From: Parafilimonas terrae
GTDB lineage: Bacteria > Bacteroidota > Bacteroidia > Chitinophagales > Chitinophagaceae
Direction of reading: 5' to 3'
DNA: 64,000 nucleotides
Assembly: GCF_900115755.1 (NCBI RefSeq)
Contig: NZ_FOXQ01000001.1
Coordinates: forward strand, 248,001 to 312,000
A program made the translations under genes and the position numbers. The notes beneath the pieces were generated by a model, which saw only the letters and a list, made by a program, of their open reading frames with translations, was not told the origin of the DNA and made no database searches. Position 1 is the first letter of the stretch, and the number at the start of each line of letters is the position of its first letter. Positions 1 through 7,767 of the stretch are shown piece after piece.

Positions 1-127
1 AGAATCAGCCTATTACAGGGTTTCAATAAAAAATAAACACCCTTTTAGTATTTTATACTGCCAATTTTACGCATCTTCGCGCTCCCAAAAATTAAGCCCG
101 GGATGGCGGGCAACTAAAAACAAATAA

Positions 128-571
128 ATGAGCAAACTACATTTCACAACAAAGCATGCGAACGAGGCTACCGTACAGCGTAACTGGTACGTTGTTGACG
201 GCACCAATCAAACCGTAGGCCGCATGTGTTCTAAGATCGCAACAGTATTGCGTGGTAAGAACAAAGCCTACTATACTCCCCACGTTGACTGTGGTGATTT
301 CGTAATTGTAACCAATGCAGACAAGGTAAAATTTACCGGCAACAAGCTGGAAGATAAAGTTTACCAGAACTTCAGCGGCTACCCCGGAGGTTTAAGGGAA
401 GAAAGCGCAAAAGACCTTTTAAAGCGCAGGCCGGAAGCCGTTATTGAACGCGCTGTAAAAGGCATGCTGCCTAAAAACCGTTTGGGCAGAAAGATGTATA
501 AAAAATTATTTGTGTATGCTGGCGCCGAACATCCGCACACTGCACAGCAACCAAAAGAATTTAAATTCTAA
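128..571 (+). CDS. rplM: 50S ribosomal protein L13
   Basis: Early-assembling 23S rRNA-binding protein of the large subunit. The 147 residues match the family's usual length of 140-150. Family features are the [12 protein letters not shown] stretch near the N-terminus, [13 protein letters not shown] around residues 52-64 and [12 protein letters not shown] around 112-123. It is the first gene of an rplM-rpsI-rpsB-tsf cluster, the standard order for this pair and the S2/EF-Ts pair in Bacteroidota. A short G+C hairpin (96-111) sits in the leader, but it is too small to call a regulatory element. Confidence 0.97.
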   Translation: MSKLHFTTKHANEATVQRNWYVVDGTNQTVGRMCSKIATVLRGKNKAYYTPHVDCGDFVIVTNADKVKFTGNKLEDKVYQNFSGYPGGLREESAKDLLKRRPEAVIERAVKGMLPKNRLGRKMYKKLFVYAGAEHPHTAQQPKEFKF

Positions 572-628
572 ATAAGCTGATGGCCGTTAGCTGAAAGCTG
601 ATGGCTGAAAGCTGAAAGCTTATAAAAA
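572..628. repeat. low-complexity AGCTGA-type intergenic repeat
   Basis: The rplM-rpsI gap is almost entirely made of variants of the word AGCTGAAAGCTGATGGC repeated about four times. It resembles the AGCTTTGAGCT-type words found between ribosomal genes near 59340, 59800 and 60880. It is transcribed with the operon. No coding function is visible. Confidence 0.6.
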
Positions 629-1018
629 ATGGAAAAACAAAAAAATGCCGTAGGCCGCCGTAAAGAAGCCGTTACCCGCGTTTTTATTTCAAAAGGCACT
701 GGTAATATTACGGTGAATGATAAAAACTATAAAGAATATTTCGCTTTACCATACCTGCAAAACCAGGTGGAAGCGCCTTTAAAAACCATCGAATCACTTG
801 ATAAATTTGATGTGGTTATTAATGCAAGCGGCGGTGGCGTAAAAGGCCAGGCAGAAGCAGCAAAACTGGGCATTGCCCGCGTTTTACTGGAAATAAATCC
901 TGAATACCGTCCTGCTTTAAAAGCTGCAGGTCATTTAAAACGCGATCCCCGTGGTGTTGAACGTAAGAAGTTCGGCCACAAGAAAGCAAGACGCAGCTAC
1001 CAGTTCAGCAAACGTTAA
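629..1018 (+). CDS. rpsI: 30S ribosomal protein S9
   Basis: Small-subunit head protein. Its extended C-terminal tail reaches the P-site tRNA. The 129-residue product has the family start NAVGRRKEAVTRVFI, the central GGGVKGQAEAAKLGIARVLL and the basic C-terminus RKKFGHKKARRSYQFSKR ending in the conserved Lys-Arg. It is second in the rplM-rpsI pair, separated from rplM by a 57-nt repeat-filled gap. Confidence 0.97.
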   Translation: MEKQKNAVGRRKEAVTRVFISKGTGNITVNDKNYKEYFALPYLQNQVEAPLKTIESLDKFDVVINASGGGVKGQAEAAKLGIARVLLEINPEYRPALKAAGHLKRDPRGVERKKFGHKKARRSYQFSKR

Positions 1019-1026
1019 AGCCAGCC

Positions 1027-1084
1027 ACAAGCTTTACGCTGCAAGCTCCACGCTTTTTCTTGCAGCTTGCAGCGTAAAGCTTGT
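1027..1084. repeat. perfect 21-bp inverted repeat between rpsI and rpsB
   Basis: Arms at 1027-1047 and 1064-1084 are exact reverse complements over 21 bases, with a 16-nt loop. As RNA this would be a strong hairpin. It lacks a clean U-run directly after the stem, so it is not a classic terminator. It lies between co-oriented ribosomal genes and could attenuate transcription or separate the two gene pairs. Confidence 0.8.
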
Positions 1085-1125
1085 AGCATAATAAGATTCA
1101 AAACAATTACAAATCATAAATAACA

Positions 1126-2025
1126 ATGGAACAAAACACTTCATTACAACAGCAATTACTCGAAGCCGGTGTGCATTTTGGCCACCTGCGTAAGAAGTGG
1201 AATCCAAAAATGTTGCCTTACATTTTTGCTGAAAAGAAAGGCATTCACATTATTGACCTCAACAAAACGGTTGATTCATTACAGGAGGCTTCTGCCGCAT
1301 TAAAGCAAATTGCCAAGAGCGGTAAAAAAATAATGTTCGTGGCCACTAAAAAACAAGCTAAGGAAATCGTTAGCGAATGTGCACGCCGCGTAAACATGCC
1401 TTTTGCAACAGAACGTTGGCTGGGCGGCATGCTCACCAACTTCAACACCGTGCGTAAAAGCGTTAAGAAAATGCAGAGCATTGAAAAAATGCTGGCAGAT
1501 GGCAGCGCAGAAAGCCTTACTAAAAAAGAGCGTCTTACTTTAACCCGCGATAAAGACAAGATGGAAAAAGTATTGGGCGGTATTGCACAGCTTGGCCGTT
1601 TGCCCGCAGCTTTATTCATTGTTGATATTGGCCATGAGCATATTGCTTTGGCTGAAGCAAAACGCCTCGGTATTACAACTTTTGGAATGGTTGATACCAA
1701 TTCAGATCCTAATAAAGTTGATTTCCCGATTCCTGCAAATGATGATGCAACAAAATCAATTGCCATCATTACAAATTATATCACAGCCGCCATTACTGAG
1801 GGCCTTGCAGAACGCCAGGCAGCAAAAGATGAAGAATCAACTACTGAAGAAGTAGATAACGAAGCTGAAAAGAAAGCTGCCCGTTTACAGGCTGAGGCAG
1901 AATCTGAAGGCGGCCGCAGGCGCGGTGAAGGCGGCAGCGGTGGCGACAGGCAAAGAGGTGGTGGCCCAACTAAACGCCGTGTACCAAGCAGTGGCCGCAG
2001 GCCTGCACCCGGTGGCGGAAGATAA
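1126..2025 (+). CDS. rpsB: 30S ribosomal protein S2 with Arg/Gly-rich tail
   Basis: Small-subunit protein that binds late and recruits S1-like factors. Residues 1-230 are a full S2: LLEAGVHFGHLRKKWNPKM at the N-terminus, FVATKKQAKEIV, RWLGGMLTNFNTVRKSV, and the IVDIGHEHIALAEAKRLGI region. Residues of about 232-260 are acidic and charged, and about 262-299 are a Gly/Arg-rich low-complexity tail (GGRRRGEGGSGGDRQRGGG) absent from E. coli S2. At 299 residues it is longer than the usual 230-260. It is followed by tsf, the standard S2/EF-Ts pair. Confidence 0.97.
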   Translation: MEQNTSLQQQLLEAGVHFGHLRKKWNPKMLPYIFAEKKGIHIIDLNKTVDSLQEASAALKQIAKSGKKIMFVATKKQAKEIVSECARRVNMPFATERWLGGMLTNFNTVRKSVKKMQSIEKMLADGSAESLTKKERLTLTRDKDKMEKVLGGIAQLGRLPAALFIVDIGHEHIALAEAKRLGITTFGMVDTNSDPNKVDFPIPANDDATKSIAIITNYITAAITEGLAERQAAKDEESTTEEVDNEAEKKAARLQAEAESEGGRRRGEGGSGGDRQRGGGPTKRRVPSSGRRPAPGGGR

Positions 2026-2029
2026 ACCC

Positions 2030-2141
2030 CCATCCCCTAAAGGGGAGCAAGGGAAACCGCTACTGTTCATAAATAATATTTCAACACGCTCTAATTTATT
2101 AGAGACTTTCATTACCTCCCTTTAGGGGGGAAGGAGGGCAC
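2030..2141. repeat. C-rich inverted repeat between rpsB and tsf
   Basis: The gap holds CCCCATCCCCTAAAGGGG near 2031-2048 and a partly complementary CTCCCTTTAGGGGGGAAGG near 2116-2134, about 70 nt apart. They are in opposite orientation, and each half is also partly self-complementary through CCCCTAAAGGGG. I see no gene. It is transcribed between rpsB and tsf and could fold in the mRNA. Confidence 0.55.
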
Positions 2142-2142
2142 A

Positions 2143-2985
2143 ATGAGTACTACAGTAACAATATCAGCAGCAGAAATTAATAAGCTGCGCCAGGCAACCG
2201 GCGCCGGTATGATGGATTGCCGCAAAGCCTTAACAGAAACAAATGGTGATTTTGAAGCAGCAATTGACTGGCTGCGCAAGCAAGGCCAGAAAGTGGCTGC
2301 AAAACGCAGCGACCGCGAAGCAAAAGAAGGCGTTGTAATTGCAAAAACCACCGATGATAATAAATCAGGTATCATTGTTTGTGTGAGCTGCGAAACAGAT
2401 TTCGTTTCCAAGAATGCAGACTTTGTTGCTTTTGCACAAAGCATTGCAGATGCAGCTATCAATAACAACGTAAAGAGCCTGGAAGAGTTAAACGCCACAA
2501 AAGCCGGTGAAGCAACTGTTGCAGATTTAGTGAATGACAAGCTGGCTTCTATCGGTGAAAAAATAGGTATCACAAAGTTCGAACGTGTTGATGCCCCTTA
2601 TGTGGCTTCTTACATACATGGCGCTTACCGCATGGGTGTTTTGGTGGGCCTGAATAAAGAAGCTGCCGATGCAGGTAAAGATGTGGCTATGCAGATAGCA
2701 GCCATGAACCCTGTAGCGGTTGACCAGGATTCTGTTCCTGCAGAAACAATAGAACGCGAAAGGAATATTGCCATTGAGCAAATGAAACAGGACCCCAAAA
2801 TGGCTGGTAAAACAGATGATATGCTTTCTAAGATTGCCCAGGGCAAACTGAATGCATTCTTTAAAGAGCAAACTTTACTGGCACAGGCTTTTGTGAAAGA
2901 TGCCGGCAAATCTGTGGCTGATTACCTGAAAGGCACAGACAAAGACCTTAAAGTAATAGAGTTTAAACGTGTTGCCTTAGGATAA
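2143..2985 (+). CDS. tsf: translation elongation factor Ts
   Basis: Nucleotide exchange factor that regenerates EF-Tu-GTP. The 280-residue protein has the N-terminal UBA-like helix region (INKLRQATGAGMMDCRKAL), the core TDFVSKN motif around residues 84-90 that contacts EF-Tu, and a C-terminal helical region. The length agrees with bacterial EF-Ts. It is the last gene of the plus-strand cluster and is followed by a strong intrinsic terminator. Confidence 0.97.
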   Translation: MSTTVTISAAEINKLRQATGAGMMDCRKALTETNGDFEAAIDWLRKQGQKVAAKRSDREAKEGVVIAKTTDDNKSGIIVCVSCETDFVSKNADFVAFAQSIADAAINNNVKSLEELNATKAGEATVADLVNDKLASIGEKIGITKFERVDAPYVASYIHGAYRMGVLVGLNKEAADAGKDVAMQIAAMNPVAVDQDSVPAETIERERNIAIEQMKQDPKMAGKTDDMLSKIAQGKLNAFFKEQTLLAQAFVKDAGKSVADYLKGTDKDLKVIEFKRVALG

Positions 2986-3011
2986 GGTTAAATACGATAC
3001 AATAAATTAAA

Positions 3012-3042
3012 AAAGTGGCTGAGCAATCAGCCACTTTTTTTT
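3012..3042 (+). terminator. intrinsic terminator after tsf
   Basis: An 11-bp perfect stem (3012-3022 with 3027-3037, core AGTGGCTGA/TCAGCCACT), a 4-nt loop and a run of T follow the tsf stop codon by about 27 nt. Confidence 0.92.
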
Positions 3043-3107
3043 ATTTGCATTCCCGCCAATATCTTTTTAAAAATATAAAGGTTTGACCATCAGGCCGGTA
3101 TTTCTGG

Positions 3108-3395
3108 CCATAAAACCGATTCTTTTGACCTTTTTATTGATTTTTCTGACCTTTAAATCCTCCATTCGTACCTTATTTCTCTAAAAACATACCTTTTTCC
3201 CGAAGAAACATACCCTTTTATTGAGAAAATACACCCTTTTATTCAATGATTACACCCTAAAACCGGGAAAACGTACCCTTTTTTCGATTATTTCAATCCT
3301 TTTTTTGATTAATTCACTCCTTTTTCCGGTTAATTCAATCCTTTTACTGATTGTTTCAATCCTTTTTCTGAACAAATCCAATCCTTTTCCGGCTA
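3108..3395. repeat. array of about 13 degenerate 21-bp repeats
   Basis: The motif (A/T)CC(C)TTTT recurs at 3128, 3149, 3170, 3191, 3212, 3233, 3254, 3275, 3296, 3317, 3338 and 3359, spaced exactly 21 bases. A last copy near 3381 is shifted by one. Intervening bases vary, but a T-rich consensus close to TTCAATCCTTTTTCTGATTAA is evident in the second half. The period equals seven codons, and one minus-strand frame (3456-3250) reads a KRIE-type heptad. However, the array runs past that frame's stop codon, so the repeat itself is the more certain feature. Apart from this array, the region 3050-3530 holds no supported gene. Confidence 0.8.
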
Positions 3396-3534
3396 TTACA
3401 CAAACTATATGCAAAGCAGCGTGGCCTTGCAGCAGAATCATGGTATAAGCGTTCAAGCTTCAAAACAAAGCGCCTATATGTATGTTTGTATAGTGAGCAA
3501 ATCAAATCCTTCTTAGCTTTATAAAAATATTGTT

Positions 3535-4170
3535 ATGCCAAATGTGAACTGGCCCGAGGCCATTAAACCGCTGTTGAAAAAGTATAAAAACGAAAAACAC
3601 CCGCTTGATTACAAAACCAATTACCAGCTAATTGTAATGGTTATTTTATCGGCGCAGGATTCAGATAAACACATTAATAAAATTGCGCCCACCTTGTTTG
3701 AAGCTTATCCGGACATGACAGCTTTATCAAAAGCCACCCTAAAAGATTTACAGCATTTTATCACCGGTGTGCGCAACAGCGAAAAAAAAGGGCAATGGCT
3801 TTTGCAAATTGCAGATACCATTAAAGCAGATAAAAATATTCCTTATAACCTGGACGAATTGACTGCGCTGCCCGGCATTGGAAGAAAGTCGGCCAATGTT
3901 ATTCTTCGCGAAAGCGGCCATCCTGCGGAAGGTATAATAGTTGACCTGCATACCGTGCGTGTGGCGCCGCGGTTAGGCATTGCCACCGGCGCCGATCCTA
4001 AAAAAATAGAAAAACAAATAATGGATGCTTTGCCCAAATCTGAATGGGATGCCGGTATGGCCATGTCTTTCCTGGGAAGGGAGATATGCAGGCCTACGCC
4101 AAAATGCGAAGTATGCTTAATGAGGCCCGTTTGCCAATATTATAATGAAGTTATTAAGCAGGCAGGATGA
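3535..4170 (+). CDS. nth: endonuclease III (base-excision DNA glycosylase/AP lyase)
   Basis: Removes oxidised pyrimidines and cleaves the abasic site. The 211 residues match E. coli Nth in length. A helix-hairpin-helix motif is at LPGIGRKSANV (112-122) with the catalytic lysine K118, and the catalytic aspartate is D137 in VDLHTVRV. The 4Fe-4S loop cysteines are C185, C191, C194 and C200. Their spacing is C-X5-C-X2-C-X5-C, one residue shorter in the first loop than the E. coli C-X6-C pattern. It is a monocistronic-looking gene followed by a palindromic repeat. Confidence 0.95.
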   Translation: MPNVNWPEAIKPLLKKYKNEKHPLDYKTNYQLIVMVILSAQDSDKHINKIAPTLFEAYPDMTALSKATLKDLQHFITGVRNSEKKGQWLLQIADTIKADKNIPYNLDELTALPGIGRKSANVILRESGHPAEGIIVDLHTVRVAPRLGIATGADPKKIEKQIMDALPKSEWDAGMAMSFLGREICRPTPKCEVCLMRPVCQYYNEVIKQAG

Positions 4171-4207
4171 TAAAATATATTTAACAACGACTTATCAGCT
4201 CTTTGTA

Positions 4208-4246
4208 AGCCACAGGTGCACAGATTTTATTTGTGCACCTGTGGCT
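4208..4246. repeat. GCCACA..TGCACA palindrome, copy 1
   Basis: Perfect 15-bp inverted repeat (4208-4222 with 4232-4246; arm AGCCACAGGTGCACA) around a 9-nt loop GATTTTATT. It sits 38 nt beyond the nth stop codon. It shares arm sequence and position with copies at 14927-14964 and 16981-17017. Confidence 0.85.
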
Positions 4247-4363
4247 AAATAAAACCTTCAAATCAAATACGCTATACTTCTTTTAGCATAATTGCACCAT
4301 CCTCTTTCCTGCCCGCATAAAATTCAAATTTTTCTTTTTGAATTTTTCATTCTTAATTCGCCC

Positions 4364-5329
4364 ATGTTTTCGTTCAAAGAATTATCGGCGGCTTTTGCGC
4401 AACGTTTCAGCAAACCGCATTTTCCCAAACAGCCTGAATCTTTATACGCTGCCAACGATTATTTTCTCGGGCTTGGCGGCAAACGCATTCGCCCGGTTAT
4501 GTGCTTAATGGGCAATGAATTGTTTGATGAAATTCATGAAGATGCCTGGCAGGTGGCTACGGCTGTTGAGTTGTTTCACAACTTTACTTTAATTCATGAT
4601 GACATAATGGATGCAGCGCCGCTGCGGCGTGGCTTTGAAACAGTGCATTATAAATATGGCTCCAGCACGGCTTTGCTTGCGGGCGATGTAATGCTGGTGG
4701 TGGCGTATGAATACCTGAACAAAATAAGCAGCAGCTATATAAAACCTATCATCAACCTGTTTAGCAGAACGGCAAAGGAAGTTTGCGAAGGCCAGCAGCT
4801 TGATATGGATTTTGAAAAACTTACAACAGTTTCGCTGGAAGATTATATAAAGATGATTGAATTAAAAACTTCGGTACTGCTTGCAGCCAGTTTGCAGATG
4901 GGCGCCATTATAGGCGGTGCGGGAGAAGGTAATTGCAATCATTTGTATGAGTTTGGAAAAAATCTTGGCATAGCATTCCAGGTGCAGGATGATTATCTTG
5001 ATGCTTTTGGCGATCCTGAAAAATTTGGCAAAACTGCAGGTGGCGATATAAAACAAAACAAAAAAACCTTCCTGCTTATTCATGCCCTGCAAACGGCAAC
5101 CGGCAGCCAGCAAAAAGAATTGACTGATTTGCTGAACAATGATGCCGAAGATAAAGTGCAGCGTGTTTTAGAAATATTTCGCGATTGCAATGTGGATGCA
5201 TGGGCAAAGCAATTAAAACAGCAATATTTTGATAAAGCGCTGTTTCACCTGGAAGAAATTGCAGTGCTGTCGTCAAGAAAGAAACCTTTACTCGAAATTG
5301 CAGAGTTTCTTATACAACGCGATTATTAG
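4364..5329 (+). CDS. short-chain all-trans prenyl diphosphate synthase
   Basis: Condenses isopentenyl diphosphate with allylic diphosphates to make farnesyl- or geranylgeranyl-type chains. Residues (from the ATG at 4364) include GGKRIRP (38-44), the first Asp-rich motif DDIMD (79-83) followed by RRG, and the second motif DDYLD (209-213). A Phe lies five residues before the first motif, which in this family blocks further chain growth, so a C15-C20 product is inferred. A longer reading from 4292 would add a hydrophobic N-terminus not typical of the family, so 4364 is preferred. The stop abuts the convergent ferritin-like gene. Confidence 0.9.
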   Translation: MFSFKELSAAFAQRFSKPHFPKQPESLYAANDYFLGLGGKRIRPVMCLMGNELFDEIHEDAWQVATAVELFHNFTLIHDDIMDAAPLRRGFETVHYKYGSSTALLAGDVMLVVAYEYLNKISSSYIKPIINLFSRTAKEVCEGQQLDMDFEKLTTVSLEDYIKMIELKTSVLLAASLQMGAIIGGAGEGNCNHLYEFGKNLGIAFQVQDDYLDAFGDPEKFGKTAGGDIKQNKKTFLLIHALQTATGSQQKELTDLLNNDAEDKVQRVLEIFRDCNVDAWAKQLKQQYFDKALFHLEEIAVLSSRKKPLLEIAEFLIQRDY

Positions 5330-5650
5330 TTATTCATCCGGAGCATTCTCTTCAGCATCATCTGCATGATCTACAATACTGCCTTCTTTAAAAAGAATGC
5401 CCTGCAGAATATCTTTCCAAACAGGTTTCATGCGCAGTAAAAATTCAAGGTCCATTCCAAAATGCTTGAACTCTTCTTTCTGCGCATCTTTCATAATAGC
5501 CTTTGCCGTTCTGTTTTTTTCAACAGCCATGCGCTGCTCATACCAGTTAATGGCTTCTGCTTCTTCGGCCAAAGAAGCTATCATGCGTGCAAAAGTTCTT
5601 GTTTCTTCAGGCAATTCATTTGCCGGTTCATGGTACTGATCAAAACCCAT
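5330..5650 (-). CDS. encapsulated-ferritin-like (EncFtn) protein, orphan
   Basis: A 106-residue two-helix ferritin-like protein that resembles Rhodospirillum rubrum EncFtn along most of its length, as I recall that sequence. Helix 1 carries EEAEAINWYEQR and helix 2 KEEFKHFGMDLEFLLR. These place E30, W36, Y37, E60 and H63 at the positions of the EncFtn iron-site residues E32, W38, Y39, E62 and H65. EncFtn proteins form ring-like decamers with ferroxidase activity and normally sit inside an encapsulin shell. The C-terminus (about 90-106) is acidic and has no visible encapsulin-targeting peptide, and no encapsulin gene occurs in the window. It is transcribed alone on the minus strand. Confidence 0.85.
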   Translation of the reverse strand: MGFDQYHEPANELPEETRTFARMIASLAEEAEAINWYEQRMAVEKNRTAKAIMKDAQKEEFKHFGMDLEFLLRMKPVWKDILQGILFKEGSIVDHADDAEENAPDE

Positions 5651-5707
5651 AATTATTGAATATTTAAAATGAAAGATGCATTGTTTTAAACAAACTTTAT
5701 GCCTCGC

Positions 5708-5747
5708 AAAAAAGCCCTGAAGTTTATAGCAAAGCTTCAGGGCTTTT
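5708..5747 (-). terminator. intrinsic terminator after the amidase gene
   Basis: A 13-bp stem (5710-5722 with 5735-5747, core AGCCCTGAAG/CTTCAGGGCT) is followed on the minus strand by six T. It lies about 140 nt beyond the amidase stop codon and upstream of the ferritin-like gene, separating the two transcripts. Confidence 0.85.
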
Positions 5748-5887
5748 GGAGATATTCTTCTCTTCTATCCAACAATCTCCCCAAATAAGTGCTCAAACAA
5801 AATCATTCTGCCCTGACAATTATTTTTTGGTTTCCGGCCCACACTATGGCTGTTTTATTTCAACCTTTATACCACTAATAAAGTGTT

Positions 5888-7507
5888 TCAGGCCTGCATG
5901 GAAATACTGTTGGCAATAAACGTTGGCGCTATCCTCTTTTTGGTGGCTTGCTCAAAACTATATGCCAGGGAAATAAGCTGGGACTCGGTGTAAGCGCCGC
6001 CTATAAACGATAATCCAATAGGCAAATGATGCACCATTCCCATTGGCACTGTAATATGCGGGTAACCGCTGATGGCTGCAGGCGTTGAAAAAGAAAAGCC
6101 TGTATCATAATCGCCATTAATCAAATCAATGCACCATGATAAACCATTTGTAACGCCACATATAGCATCAAGCTTATGCCCGCTTATCATATTGTCAATA
6201 ATTAATCTTGATGATAAGTTTTTATATAAAGCTTCTTTATACTCGCCCGAATTCAAATCGCCTTTTGCTTCACACATTTCCAATATTTCCTGCTTAAAAA
6301 AAGGCATTGCTTCAGCTTCATGCTGTTTATTAAAATCAATCACTTCTTTCAGCGTTTTTACTTTGGCATTGGCTGCTGAAAGGTATTTATTCACGCCATC
6401 TTTAAATTCATATTGCAACACAGTAAATTCAGCATCGCCCAAATCGCTTAAAGCTTTCTTTAATTCTATTTCAACAATGATAGCGCCCTGCTGTTTCAAA
6501 ACATCAACAGCAGTTTTATATACATCCACCACCTGTTTGCTACCATTAAAAAAAGCTTTTTCAATACCAATACGTTTGCCTTTCAAAGCATCTTCTTTCA
6601 AGTAAACAGTATAATCTTTTTGAGCTTTACCCATACTGTTTTTGGTCACGGCGTCTTCTTCATCAACATTGGTTAATGCACCTAACAAAATCGCCGCATC
6701 TTTTACCGTTCTCGCCATTGGCCCGGCTGTATCCTGCGTTGCGGATATAGGAATAATGCCCGACCTGCTTAATAAACCCACCGTTGGTTTTATACCAACA
6801 ATACCATTAACTGATGATGGCGAAACAATGGAACCGTCCGTTTCTGTGCCAATGGCAACTGCACATAAATTGGCAGCAACAGCAGCGCCCGAGCCGGAGC
6901 TTGAACCACTTGGGCTTCTTTCTAAAATATAGGGGCAACGTGTTTGTTTGCCGCGGCTGCTCCACCCGCTTGATGAATGCGTTGAACGAAAGTTAGCCCA
7001 TTCACTTAAATTGGTTTTGCCTAACAGCACTGCGCCCGATGCTCTTAACTGCTGAATAATGAATGCATCTTTTGCAGCATAATTGCCCTGCAAAGCAAGC
7101 GCTCCGGCTGTTGTCATCATCTTATCGCCTGTATTGATGTTGTCTTTTATTAAAACCGGAATGCCATGCATCGGGCCGCGTATTTTACCAGCTTTGCGTT
7201 CTGCATCCATAGCATCGGCAATCTTTAATGCATCGGGATTAATTTCAATTACAGCATTAAGTTCTGGCCCATTCTTATCAATGGCTTCAATTCTCTTTAA
7301 ATACAGTTCCGTTATTTTTCGCGACGTGTATTTTCCAGCCTGCATGGCTTGCTGCAGCATATCGATGGTGGCTTCATTCAGTTCAAAATCATCGATATTT
7401 TTTTCCGGAGTACTTTTTTCTGCAACAATGGAAGATGATGTTTTAAAAACAGGAGAAAAAACTAACCCGGCAACAGATGTATGTTTTAAAAAATTTCTTC
7501 TCTGCAT
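5888..7507 (-). CDS. amidase-signature family amidase, exported
   Basis: Hydrolyses a carboxamide (peptide amide or similar) by the Ser-cisSer-Lys mechanism. Catalytic residues visible are K121 in IPVLIKDN, the cis-Ser near S203 in [14 protein letters not shown], and the nucleophile S226 in [13 protein letters not shown]. The GTETDGSIV form, instead of GTDTGGSIR, is like the peptide amidase subgroup rather than GatA. The N-terminus [17 protein letters not shown] carries an RRNFLK twin-arginine-like signal, so export is likely. It has 539 residues, is not near gatB or gatC, and is divergent from the small YtjA-like gene. Confidence 0.9.
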   Translation of the reverse strand: MQRRNFLKHTSVAGLVFSPVFKTSSSIVAEKSTPEKNIDDFELNEATIDMLQQAMQAGKYTSRKITELYLKRIEAIDKNGPELNAVIEINPDALKIADAMDAERKAGKIRGPMHGIPVLIKDNINTGDKMMTTAGALALQGNYAAKDAFIIQQLRASGAVLLGKTNLSEWANFRSTHSSSGWSSRGKQTRCPYILERSPSGSSSGSGAAVAANLCAVAIGTETDGSIVSPSSVNGIVGIKPTVGLLSRSGIIPISATQDTAGPMARTVKDAAILLGALTNVDEEDAVTKNSMGKAQKDYTVYLKEDALKGKRIGIEKAFFNGSKQVVDVYKTAVDVLKQQGAIIVEIELKKALSDLGDAEFTVLQYEFKDGVNKYLSAANAKVKTLKEVIDFNKQHEAEAMPFFKQEILEMCEAKGDLNSGEYKEALYKNLSSRLIIDNMISGHKLDAICGVTNGLSWCIDLINGDYDTGFSFSTPAAISGYPHITVPMGMVHHLPIGLSFIGGAYTESQLISLAYSFEQATKKRIAPTFIANSISMQA

Positions 7508-7611
7508 TGGTTGCGTTTGGCAATAAAGATAATCAGAATTGCAAAGGGCGCAGCCTGCAAATTGGTATGTATTTAGATGAGCTAATTATTATTCACTTAA
7601 AACCTTACGCT

Positions 7612-7767
7612 ATGTTACGCTGGACAGTTATTTTTTTAGTGATAGCCATTATTGCAGCCATTTTTGGTTTTGGCAATATTGCAGCAGGCGCCACTGATGT
7701 TGCACGCATACTGTTTTTTATTTTTATTATCCTGTTTATTTTATCGCTGATTAAAGGCAGGTTTTAA
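7612..7767 (+). CDS. DUF1328/YtjA-family small membrane protein
   Basis: A 51-residue hydrophobic peptide closely resembling E. coli YtjA: it starts [16 protein letters not shown], continues [19 protein letters not shown] and ends [12 protein letters not shown]. Two transmembrane segments fill the protein. The ATG at 7612 is chosen because the family begins M-[FL]-RW; the frame is open further upstream (7477) but that part has no family resemblance. Function is unknown. The stop codon overlaps that of the convergent rpiA by two bases. Confidence 0.88.
   Translation: MLRWTVIFLVIAIIAAIFGFGNIAAGATDVARILFFIFIILFILSLIKGRF

Noticed and set aside
96-111. Possible autoregulatory leader hairpin upstream of rplM
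   Set aside because: Only a 5-bp stem; too short to separate from chance, and no family match could be made.
1245-1769. Long minus-strand ORF (174 residues) opposite rpsB
   Set aside because: It is the shadow of a highly conserved gene, with Ser/Leu-rich composition typical of antisense frames and no domain.
3108-3395. CRISPR-like array
   Set aside because: Units are only 21 bp with no constant repeat separated by unique spacers, and no cas genes are near.
3250-3456. 68-residue minus-strand ORF with KRIE heptads as a real protein
   Set aside because: The periodic DNA continues beyond its stop codon, the plus strand shows the same periodic open frame, and no promoter is visible. I report the repeat, not a gene.
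3050-3530. tRNA or other structural RNA in the gene-free stretches 3050-3530 and 16685-17059
   Set aside because: No cloverleaf-compatible arms or conserved T-loop words were found by eye; the stretches are explained by repeats, a promoter and a palindrome.
5330-5650. Complete encapsulin nanocompartment operon
   Set aside because: No encapsulin shell gene exists on either side, and no targeting peptide is visible in the ferritin-like protein.
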